Source: Phylloscopus collybita
Lineage: Eukaryota > Chordata > Aves > Passeriformes > Phylloscopidae
Length of the DNA stretch: 64,000 nt
Direction of reading: 5' to 3'
Assembly (NCBI GenBank): GCA_027886175.1
Contig: JAJNNQ010000075.1
Coordinates: 83,245,001 to 83,309,000 of the forward strand
Shown here piece after piece: positions 10,689-21,100 of the stretch. Below the pieces are notes generated by a model. That model was given only the letters and a program-made list of their open reading frames with translations. It was not told the DNA's origin and searched no databases. The stretch's first letter is position 1. Every line of letters starts with the position of its first letter. Made by a program: the position numbers and the translations under genes.

Positions 10689-13600
10689 ATGGAAAGCCTC
10701 TGTGCAGCAAACACCACTTTTGCTGTGGACCTGCTGAGAAAGCTGTGTGAGAAGAACAGTGGGCAGAATGTGTTCTTTTCACCATTTAGCATTTCTTCTG
10801 CTTTGTCTATGGTTCTGCTGGGTTCAAGAGGTAGCACTGAAGCCCAAATAAGCAAGGTAGATCTCGATAAAGTTAAAATGGATGGCATTTGATGGGATCA
10901 TGTGAGGAACAGATGTTTCTTTCAGACTGTGACATGCACTTGTACTAAACTGTGATTGTTACTGTGGTGTGAAAGCAGAGCTCATTTGGGGTGTGTGTGT
11001 GTGTAAGGAGAATCAATTTTCATTGATTTTTGAAGGGGGAAATTCCTTCATTATGCATTGAAGAGTTTTCTGGGTTTTGTTTGCGGGGGTTTTTTGAATG
11101 GCTTTTGAGACCAGTCTTCTGTAATACGTAATTAGGATGTACCTGGAAATTCTTTTTTGCTCAGTTTGTGGGTACATAAATTATTTCTTTTCCTTCTTTT
11201 CTTGGATTTGAAATCATACGATACATGTTCTGAAAATGAAGCCATGCACATAGAAAGCATTTTAAAAATCCCACTGTCTGCATTTCAAACTGGTAACCAC
11301 AACTTGATTTACCCCTTTTTAAAAACTTGCTCAGGTAGCAAATATCTCTTGGCATGTGATTTAAGTAGGAAGTGGCAATATTAAGTGCAGAACCAGGTGT
11401 TTCAGTTTGGCTGTTTGCTTCCTTTGTAAAGTGGGAGAGGAGTATAAACCCATATCTTGTTTCCATGTACTTTATAAAGGTTTCTGAAAAACCTACATTG
11501 CTTCCATACTTGGAGATATTCAACATCCATCTGGACACAGTCCTGGACTACCAGCTCTAGGTGTCCCTGCTTGGGAAGGGCTTTGTAGCAGATTGTCCCC
11601 ACAGGTCCCTTCCCACCTGAGCCATTCTGTGATCCTGTAGCACTTGGCTTGAGGGAAGGAAAATCAGGGCTGATTTTCTGCTGCTCCCTAATTTATGAGT
11701 TATTCAATATTTTGCTGGGTACATCAGATATGCCTTGCATGATAAGCTCCAGACAGGATGTGATGTGAAAAAAATCTCTTGGCTTCCAGTCACAGTATTT
11801 TACTTAAAAGTAATTTTAATATAAAAACAATCATGCTGAAGCAAGTGTGTTTAGAGAAGTTATGGACACTGCTGTGGGTGTTGGTCTTTGTGCAGGTGCT
11901 TTCTCTGAAGAGTGCCCAGGATGCTCACAATGGGTATCCATCCCTTCTCTCTGAAATCAATGACCCAAACACCAAATACATCCTGAGAACTGCAAACCGG
12001 CTCTATGGAGAAAAGACCTTTGAGTTTCTGGCAGTAAGTAGCCATTACATTTGTGGCATTTCTTAGTGTAATGCACTTGCTGTGTCTTTCCTCTGGAGGT
12101 CAAGGCAGGCTTTGGGGTTTGCCTCCCAAATAGTCTTGACAGAGAGCCAGGAATGCAATAGATTCTTACAGAGACTGTAAGGGTCTGTACTTGGTGGAGA
12201 ATCTCCTTTAAGTAATTTGTTTGTAAGTTCTGATGGGACAAGCGTTGCCAAGCAGGGTAAAATCCATCAGTTTCTACTTGAGAGTAGAGAGTCAGAACTT
12301 GAGGGTTCTGTCATCCATTTGTATTTTTGGCTGTGGAAGAAATGGTTGATGCATCTCCTAGCAAAAGTCTGGTAAAGAACCTTATGAAATCATTTGACAT
12401 TTCTCTGAAGCACAAAATACATCCTGAAAGAAACTCCTCCCACCACATTGCCAATGAATTGTAGAAGTTTTTAGTAGTGTGCCTAAGCCATAACAATAAT
12501 ATTGATTGCTAGTTCAAGGAAGTGGCATAAATGCTGGTAGGAACTTGCAGCCAGAACTTCAATGGCTCTATATGAAGATGGGGAAGGAAAGCAGGCAGAT
12601 TTCCTGGGGGAATGTAAGGATCATCTGTGTCTGAATCTCTTGCTGAAAATCTGTTGTGAATGTCTCTGTTAGTCTTTCATAGAGTCGAGTCAGAAATCCT
12701 ACCATGCTGGCCTAGAGCAGATGGACTTCCTGCATGCTTGTGAGGATTCCAGGAAACAAATCAATGGCTGGGTAGAGGAAAGGACTGAAGGTGAGTGCTT
12801 GGCCAAGTTGTGTTTCATGGCAGCCACTGTTTGGGTAAACACCTACTTCAGCAGGTAGGTTTGTGAATTGAAACAAGTGAGATTTAGAGCTGTTGCTGTG
12901 TCTGGTCCATAATTCTCTTCTCTGTTGTGTGTTAAATGCAGAGTAGATTCTGTCTTGGATAATAATTAGATGCATGTCAACCTATGAAATAATGTGGTTT
13001 TTTTTTTCTTTGTATCATAAAGGTAAAATTCAGAACCTGTTGGCAGAGGGGATTCTCAATTCCCTGACCAGGCTTGTGTTGGTGAATGCCATCTATTTCA
13101 AAGGCAACTGGGAAAACCCTTTCAGGAAGCGGAGTACCACAGAATGGGCATTCCAAATTAATAAGGTATGATGTGCTAAAATGCTGACAATTCACTCATA
13201 GGTGGATGTTGTCTGAGATGACCACCTTTAAGGAGAAATGAAATCTTTCCAGCAGGGTTACCTTGGGTAGGCTGTATGAGATTTTTTATGTCCCCTCTCT
13301 TTCATATGTACACCCTCTTTGCTGCGTTTCTTTGAACTTTCACATGATTATTAGGACCTTTCATGTAGCACAAAGACAGATGTGAAAGCTTGTGAATTTG
13401 AGTCTTCTTCAGCCAGAGTTTCCTTGCTGCTTTTCTGCCCCTGAGCCAATCTTAAATAAATGGAAAAGAAATCTTCTTTGGAGAGCTCTTTGTTTTTAGA
13501 AGTAGGTCAGTGCTCTTGAGGAGGACTTGGACACTGGCATGGGCAGGCCATGGCTGCCCCTCAGGATCCCTGCAGCTCTGGGTTGGCCTCCAGGAGTCAT

Positions 13601-15437
13601 TAACAAGAACTGGATAATGTGTCTCTCTGAACTCACCTGCCTGAAGGAACCATTGTGGAAAACTGAAGCCCTCGTGCCTGTCTGGGAACTGTCCCGCCCT
13701 GCAGTGGCAAAATAAATACAAGAATGTTAGAAAGTGCTAATATAACTTTTAAATAATGCAATATTTCTGTTCACCCCAGACTACCTCTGACAGTTCTTCA
13801 GAGACTGCTGGACTGATTGATCTCCTGATACCTTGCTCTCTCCCGTTGTGAATATGTTGAAAAACCTTTCAGGAGCATCCCGAGACACTGTTCCATGTTC
13901 TGTTCCATTGTTCCTAATTTCTGTTCCAGTGCAAGCTTAGAACCATGTTTCAAGATGCAACACCAACAGGATGTAGGACTGATGAATGATCTCCTCTTGA
14001 GTTGTGGTGGATTGTTATTGTGCATTGCTGCTGCACATGGCCACATTTTACCTGGTGCTTTCCAAAAGACAGTGGTAGGGCTGTGGTGTGTGATCAGTTC
14101 TCTTTGGTCAAATCCTAAAAGGCCCTGAGTAACTCACTGCCTGCTTCGTAGTTTGAGGCCAGCAGAGAAGCTCAGCACTGACTGTTGGCATCTGTTGCTT
14201 TCTAGAACGAGACCAGGCCTGTGCAGATGATGTTCACAACGGCAAATTTTAACATGACCTACATTGGGGACTTGCAGACCAAAATCCTTGAGCTGCCATA
14301 TGTGGGTAATGAACTGAGCATGATCATCCTGCTCCCTGATGCAATCCAGGATGGATCCACTGGCTTGGAAAGAGTAAGTTGTTGAGCTGAGTGCAAAGAC
14401 AGCCTGAATCCTTCCAGGGAAGGACGTCTGATATTGCACCGAGACCTGCAGTTCAGTCCCAGAGCAGTTGTGTGCCTGGTGCTCAAGGCCAGCAGAAATG
14501 TCCCTGTGCTCCCTGTCCCCAGAGTGCCTTCCCCTGCCATGGCCTTGCTGCTCAGGCTGTGTGCTGCTCCCTTAGGCAGAAGGTCTGGCCCTGCTGAGGA
14601 GCAGAGGTCAGCTGTGGTTGTGGTGAAGGCACAGTGTGGTGATGCTGGCATGTGGAGAGGGGGATTTTGGGTGGGCTCTCTGGAAGTCCTGTGGCCTCAA
14701 GATCTTCTGTGCTGAGCAGCTGGCAGGTGGTGTGTGGCTGACTGCCTGGGAAGAGGCTCACAGGAAAGGGCAGGATCTCTTTTGTGGTGAGGGTGGGACA
14801 CAAGTTTGGGCTCTTTGGCACTGCGAACCAGGAGTTTATTACTCAGGTTTTCTTTTCATTTCTTCCACATATTAAAGATTAAAGAAAAAAAACAACACAA
14901 CAGTCTTTGAGGTAAATGCTGGGGGAAAAAGATGCTTGATATGTCTTTTGTGCACAGAGTATTCAGTATTTTGGCTGTGTAATATTGACTCAATTCGGAT
15001 TGTAATGAAGTAAATTTGTGGTTTTCCTTCAGCTGGAAAGAGAACTTACATATGAGAAGCTGATGGGTTGGCTCAGTCCTGAAATGATGAGCTCTAAAAA
15101 GGTGAGGGTGTCTTTCCCCAAATTTAAACTGGAAGAAAAGTATGATCTGAAACCCCTTCTGAGCAGTATGGGAATGCCTGATGCATTTGACTCGGGGAAG
15201 GCAGACTTCTCAGGAATCTCACCTGGCAATGAGCTGGTGCTGTCTGAAGTGGTTCACAAGTCCTTTGTGGAAGTCAATGAAGAAGGCACTGAAGCAGCTG
15301 CAGCCACAGCTGCATTGAGGGTGCCAAAGTGTGCAATGAGAGTTCCAGAATTCACTGCTGACCATCCCTTCCTCTTCTTCATCCGGCACAACAAAACTTG
15401 CAGCATTTTGTTCTGTGGCAGATTTTGCTGTCCCTAA
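10689..15437 (+). CDS. SERPINB6: SERPINB6-type clade B serpin, copy 2 (P1 Lys)
   Basis: Exons 10689-10856, 11896-12033, 12673-12790, 13023-13165, 14206-14373 and 15033-15437 give 379 residues, with all splice sites and the hinge GTEAAAAT intact. The reactive loop is [13 protein letters not shown], so P1 is Lys344, P2 is Pro and P4 is Arg. This predicts an inhibitor of trypsin-like proteases with a specificity different from copy 1 (inference). Other patches shared with copy 3 but not with copies 1 and 4 are ENPFRKR (about 172-178), MMFTTANF (197-204) and [13 protein letters not shown] (about 264-276). By my reading it differs from copy 3 at only three residues (62, 82 and 309). It lacks the 110-nt non-coding exon, so the first exon would have to splice straight to the ATG exon at 10679. 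Confidence 0.92.
11502..11640 (+). mobile_element. CR1-like LINE 3'-end fragment, intron 2 of copy 2
   Basis: Typical CR1 tail: GGAGATATTCAACATCCATC, GACACAGTCCTGGAC, CAGGTCCCTTCCCACCTGAG and CATTCTGTGATCCTGTAG. Same insertion as in the other copies. Confidence 0.8.
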
Positions 15438-15473
15438 GGAGGAGGTGTCTTGGCAGCATAGGTGCCATCCCAC

Positions 15474-15479
15474 AATAAA
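15474..15479 (+). terminator. SERPINB6: Proximal poly(A) signal AATAAA, copy 2
   Basis: 37 nt after the stop; conserved context CCCACAATAAACTTAC. Confidence 0.7.
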
Positions 15480-15489
15480 CTTACATTTC

Positions 15490-16330
15490 CCTAGAACAAG
15501 GTGATTCCTTTTGCACTCATTGTCTCTTTCAGCTGTGCCTGAACCCTCTTCTGCAGTCTTGATCTCAGGCTTGGCAGGAATTACTGTGCTGCTTAGACAA
15601 ACACAGCAGCTGCCATGTCCAACCCCCCTGCACCTGTGTGCAGAGGTCTCCAGGTTCTTGCTGACACCAGAACCATCCCACTTGCTCTGTGAGCGCTTCT
15701 TCTGTGCTTGACTTCCCCTTTTGGTGTCCAGCAGGCAGTCAGGCAGTGAGAGCCCACGGCAGGGAAGAAGTTGCTTTTGCTTGTGACAAGGCTGCAGCAC
15801 ATTTGTAGCTGCCCTTCCCTTTTACCTTCCAGTCTCATCCATTTAGTGCCTTGATCCATTGCCTGGAGCTGAAAGGAGTTTGTGGCAGCCTGTTCCAGGT
15901 ATTGTTGTGCATCCTGCAGAAATCTGGAGTTTTGGCTAACAACTGGACCAGCACGTAGGCAAGAAAGGGAATGAAAGTATGCTTTTATACCAGATGTACC
16001 TATGAGGTACCATCTGTAGCATGAGTACCTTTGTTTCATCACCCCAAGATGCCTGGGTTTATTTGTTCCTGTCACCTGGTTCTGGTCCTCTAACAAAGAA
16101 TGGAACAGATCGGTGCATGGTGCCTGTGCAATATTTGAATGACAAAGGCCTGCGTATGTTTTTTTTTCTACTGTTATATGTTTGTTATTAATATTTTCTT
16201 AGACACCACAGCTAGCTGTATAATACCAAAGACACAGCTGCAACTTGCCTTCCTTATCTTGGGATGTGTTTTGTGTCTCCTATTCCTGGAATAATAAAAG
16301 AAGTGCAATCGCTGCCTGGGTGTTTTCTCC
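15490..16330 (+). other. Conserved 3' flank of copy 2 with distal AATAAA
   Basis: Same block as after copy 1, with AATAAA at 16293-16298 immediately before the next CpG module. No gene is seen. Confidence 0.5.
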
Positions 16331-16344
16331 TTTTTCAGTGCTAA

Positions 16345-16656
16345 ACTCTTCAGTCTGTCGCAGGGGGAGAAGAGCTCTCGCAGGGCGGAGCGGGCTCGGT
16401 GTGGCTGCCCCGGGCGCTGTGGCAGCGCTGCCGCCGGCCGGGCAGGGACGCGGCCAAGCGGCCTCGGCTGCGCTGGGGCGGGAGGGGAGCGGGGCAGCCT
16501 CCGCCCTGTCCCCGCCCTCGGGGCATCGCACGGGAACGGGGCGGTGTCGGGAAGAACCGCGGAGCTCGCTCGTCGCCTCCCGAAGCGGCAGCGCTTCTCG
16601 GGCGCCGTGGGGTGCGGGCTGTGCGGGGTTTGGGGCGAGGCTACGCACGGGCGGTG
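16345..16656 (+). promoter_or_regulatory. SERPINB6: CpG island of the promoter module before copy 3
   Basis: Nearly identical to 9200-9520, apart from a short deletion after the CCCTCGGG segment. Ends at the purine array. Confidence 0.7.
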
Positions 16657-17065
16657 AAAGGAAAGGAAAGGAAAGGAAAGGAAAGGAAAGGAATAGGAAA
16701 GGAAAGGAAAGGAAAGGAAAGGAAAGGAAAGGAAAGGAAGGAAAAGGAAAGGAAAGGAAAGGAAAGGAAAGAAAGGAAGGAAAGGAAAGAAAGGAAAGGA
16801 AAGGAAAGGAAAGGAAAGGAAAGGAAAGGAAAGGAAAGGGAAAGGAAAGGAAAGGAAAGGAAAGGAAAGGAAAGGAAAGGAAAGGAAAGGAAAGGAAAGG
16901 AAAGGAAAGGAAAGGAAAGGAAAGGAAGGAAAGGAAAGGAAAGGAAAGGAAAGGAAAGGAAAGGAAAGGAAAGGAAGGAAAGGAAAGGAAGGAAAGGAAA
17001 GGAAAGGAAAGGAAAGGAAAGGAAAGGAGGAAAGGAAAGGAAAGGAAAGGAAAGGAAGGAAAGGT
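16657..17065 (+). repeat. Interrupted (GGAAA)n array, copy 3 promoter
   Basis: About 405 bp of GGAAA units broken by GGAAGG, GGAATAGG and GGGAAA variants. It is the positional homologue of the perfect array at 9521. It lacks the long GGGAA tail. Confidence 0.95.
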
Positions 17066-17338
17066 GAAGGGAGGGGGCGCACTCTGGGCTATTGGTTGAG
17101 GTGTTGGCTCGGGAGGTGCCGGTGTTTCCTTTAGCCCAGGGCTGGATTAAAGAACATTTTCGAGGTGCCGTGCCGATTGTGTGTGTGCCGGAGAGAGCTG
17201 ACAGTGATATTGGGAATTCTGTGGGCGGGCCGTGCGGGAAATGCGTAAATTCTGATGCAAACTCCTCCCGTATTTAGGTCTGAAAGGAAGCAGCGAACCT
17301 GACAGTTCTGCTTGAAGAAGTGTGGGGAAAGCTGCTGT
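17066..17338 (+). promoter_or_regulatory. SERPINB6: Core promoter and candidate first exon, copy 3
   Basis: Inverted CCAAT box at 17091-17095, GC box GGGCGGG at 17223-17229 and candidate donor CTGCTGT/GTGAGT at 17338/17339. Confidence 0.55.
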
Positions 17339-17690
17339 GTGAGTGGAATGTGTGGGGTGTGCTGGGTTTGTGAGTCTGGAGTACTTTAGTCTGCAGTCAG
17401 GCCAGCAAAAATCCTTCTCATTTCCACTTATAATGCAATGATTTTTTTTTTTTTTAATATGATGCCATTAACTTGGAGTGATAAGTAAGGATGGGATATA
17501 TGAGTAATGTGGGAAGAAATATCCTGTTACAATGTGACTGACTCTTGCTTGGTGTGGTTGTGGTTTCTGGTTTAGTTGGGAAGACTTGTTGTTGGGGAGT
17601 GATATTCTGCCTGGTTGTGGGGTTTTTAGGATTTTTAGTGAGAGAATGTTGCAGTGACAATGACATTCTTGCTGGTTTTCTTGCTTTTAG

Positions 17691-17800
17691 GCAAAGTTCT
17701 CCTGCTGACTTCTCCCAGCCTGGCTGGCAGGTTTAAAACCCAGCGTGCACACGTAGAAGCGAGCTGCAGCTACCACTGAAGGTCTGTTGACTTACAGAAG
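17691..17800 (+). other. SERPINB6: Candidate non-coding 5'UTR exon of copy 3
   Basis: 110 nt between acceptor TTGCTTTTAG and donor ACAGAAG/GTAAGG, homologous to 2403-2512. It contains TATA-like TTTAAAA at 17732-17738 and no ATG. Confidence 0.6.
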
Positions 17801-18187
17801 GTAAGGAGTTGTCATTCTGCCACTCTCATGTCTCACTTTGGCTCTGGTGGTTGCCCTAAAAAGGCAAAATTATTTTCTGTGTGAAGTCAGGAGAGACTTC
17901 TTTCAGGAAGTACTGAACAAAGTACCTGATCACCTCAAAAGATGCCCCACTGTGTAGGTATGGGATTGAAATCCAGTAGCAGACTCTAAAATGCTGAAAT
18001 AACTCAAATGTGTATTAGGGGGATCTCAGGTTCTGGTGGCACCAAATCAGTCTCCAGAGTGCTGATAATTTTCCAACCTTTGCTGCCTAGCTTATGCCAG
18101 GAAGTTTAAAAGGCAGAAACAACTATTTTGTATTTGAATAAATTTGATCCATTCTTGTTGTGTGCTTTATGTCCCAGGCTCGGAAGC

Positions 18188-21100
18188 ATGGAAAGCCTCT
18201 GTGCAGCAAACACCACTTTTGCTGTGGACCTGCTGAGAAAGCTGTGTGAGAAGAACAGTGGGCAGAATGTGTTCTTTTCACCATTTAGTATTTCTTCTGC
18301 TTTGTCTATGGTTCTGCTGGGTTCAAGAGGTAGCACTGAAGCCCAAATAAGCAAGGTAGATCTCGATAATGTTAAAATGGATGGCATTTGATGGGATCAT
18401 GTGAGGAACAGATGTTTCTTTCAGACTGTGACATGCACTTGTACTAAACTGTGATTGTTACTGTGGTGGAAAGCAGAGCTCATTCTTTGGGATGTAAGGA
18501 GAATCAATTTTCATTGATTTTGAAGGGAAAGATTCCTTCATTATGCACTGAAGTGTTCCCTGGGTTTAGTTTTGTGTTATTTTTTTTGGAATGGTTATTG
18601 AGACCAATCTTCTTTAATATGTAATTAGGAGGTACCTGGAAATTTTTATTGCTCAGTTTGGTGGGTACATAAATTATTTCTTTTCTTTCTTTTCTTGGGC
18701 TTGAAATCACATGATACATCTTCTGAAAATGAAGCCATGCACATAGAAAACATTTTAAAAATCCCACTCTCTGCATTTCAAACTGGTAACCACAACTTGA
18801 TTTCCCCCTTTTTATAAACTTGCTCAGGTAGCAAATATCTCTTGGCATGTGATTTAAGTAGGAAGTGGCAATATTAAGTGCAGAACCAGGTGTTTCAGTT
18901 TGGCTGTTTGCTTCCTTTGTAAAGTGGGAGAGGAGTATAAACTCATATCTTGTTTCCATGTACTTTATAAAGGTTTCTGAAAAACCTACATTGGTTCCAT
19001 ACATGGAGATACTTAACATCCATCCTGACACAGTCCTGGACTACCAGCTCTAGGTGTCCCTGCTTGGGCAGGGCTTTGTAGCAGATTGTCCCCACAGGTC
19101 CCTTCCCACCTGAGCCATTCTGTGATCCTGTAGCACTTGGCTTGAGGGAAGGAAAATCAGGGCTGCTGATTTTCTGCTGCTCCCTAATTTATGACTTGTG
19201 CAACATCTTGCTGGGGACATCAGATATGCCTTGCATGATAAGCTCCAGACAGGAAGTGTGGTGAAAAAAATCTCTTGGCTTCAAGTCACAGTATGTCGCT
19301 GTGGGATACAAAGAAGGAGACGCGGACTCATCAGAAGGCTGTTGGTCTCCTTACAGGAGGAAGCCATCAGGTTTTTTGTCTAAACCTATTTTATACCTTT
19401 CTACAAAACACCCACCTTAAAGGTGGGACCTCTGGAATCATTGGTCACCTGCAGAGGCCATCACGCAAAGTCCCTCCCTTGGGAATGCATGTGGAAAAAC
19501 ATCTTAGCTTGCAAATAGCATGGCCTTGCTTAGCAGTTCTGTCCTGGGAGCAGAATTTCCAGAAACCAAAACATGGCAGGCACAAACCGTGGCAACAGCA
19601 GTATTTTATTTAAAAGTAATTTAATATAAAAACAATCATGCTGAAGCAAGTGTGTTTAGAGAAGTTATGGACACTGCTGTTGGTGTTGGTCTTTGTGCAG
19701 GTGCTTTCTCTGAAGAATGCCCAGGATGCTCACAATGGGTATCCATCCCTTCTCTCTGAAATCAATGACCCAAACAACAAATACATCCTGAGAACTGCAA
19801 ACCGGCTCTATGGAGAAAAGACCTTTGAGTTTCTGGCAGTAAGTAGCCATTACATTTGTGACATTTCTTAGTGTAATGCATTTGCTGTGTCTTTCCTCTG
19901 GAGGTCAAGGCAGGCTTTGGGGTTTGCCTCCCAAACAGTCTTGACAGAGAGCCAGAAGACTAATGGATTCTGACAGAGCCTGGTGTCTGTACTTGCTGGA
20001 GAATCTACTTTAAGTAATTTGTGTTCTGATGGGACAAGTGTTGCCAAGCAGGGTAAAATCCATCAGTTTCTACTTGAGGGTAGAGAGTCAGAACTTGAGG
20101 GTTCAATCATCCATTTGTATTTTTGGCTGTGGAAGAAATGGTTGATGTATCTCCATAGCAAGTGTCTGGTAAAGAACCTTATAAAATCATTGACATTTCT
20201 CTGAAGCACAAAATAAATCCTGAAAGAAACTCCTCCCACCACATTGCCAATGAATTGTAGAAGTTTTTAGTTGTGTGCCTAAGCCATAACAATAATATTG
20301 ATTGCTAGTTCAAGGAAGTGGCATAAATGCTAGTAGGAACTTGCAGCCAGAACTTCAATGGCTCTATATAAGATGGGGAAGGAAAGCAGGCAGATTTCCT
20401 GGGAGAATGTAAGGATCATCTGTGTCTGAATCTCTTGCTGAAAGTCTGTTGTGAATGTCCCTGTTAGTCTTTCATAGAGTCGAGTCAGAAATCCTACCAT
20501 GCTGGCCTAGAGCAGATGGACTTCCTGCATGCTTGTGAGGATTCCAGGAAACAAATCAATGGCTGGGTAGAGGAAAGGACTGAAGGTGAGTGCTTGGCCA
20601 AGTTGTGTTTCATGGCAGGCACTGTTTGGGTAAACACCTACTTCAGGTAGGTTTGTGAATTGAAACAAGTGAGATTTAGAGCTGTTGCTGTGTCTGGTCC
20701 ATAATTCTCTTCTCTGTTGTGTATTAAATGCAGAGTAGATTCTGTCTTGGATAATAATTAGATGCATGTCAACCTATGAAATAATGTGGGTTTTTTTTTT
20801 CTTTGTATCATAAAGGTAAAATTCAGAACCTGTTGGCAGAGGGGATTCTCAATTCCCTGACCAGGCTTGTGTTGGTGAATGCCATCTATTTCAAAGGCAA
20901 CTGGGAAAACCCTTTCAGGAAGCGGAGTACCACAGAATGGGCATTCCAAATTAATAAGGTATGATGTGCTAAAATGCTGACAGTACACTGATAGGTGGAT
21001 GTTGTCTGAAATGACCTCCTTTAAGAAGAAATGAAATCTTTCCAGCAGGGTTACCTTGGATAACTCTCTCCTTCATATGTACACCGTCTTTGCTGAGTTT

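Noticed and set aside
10689..15437. Copy 2 as a pseudogene because exon 1b is missing
   Set aside because: All six coding exons, splice sites and the hinge are intact and the CpG promoter remains; only a non-coding exon is lost.
16174..17099. Second set of KGKER/FLSFP frames
   Set aside because: Same cause: interrupted GGAAA array plus a CpG island.
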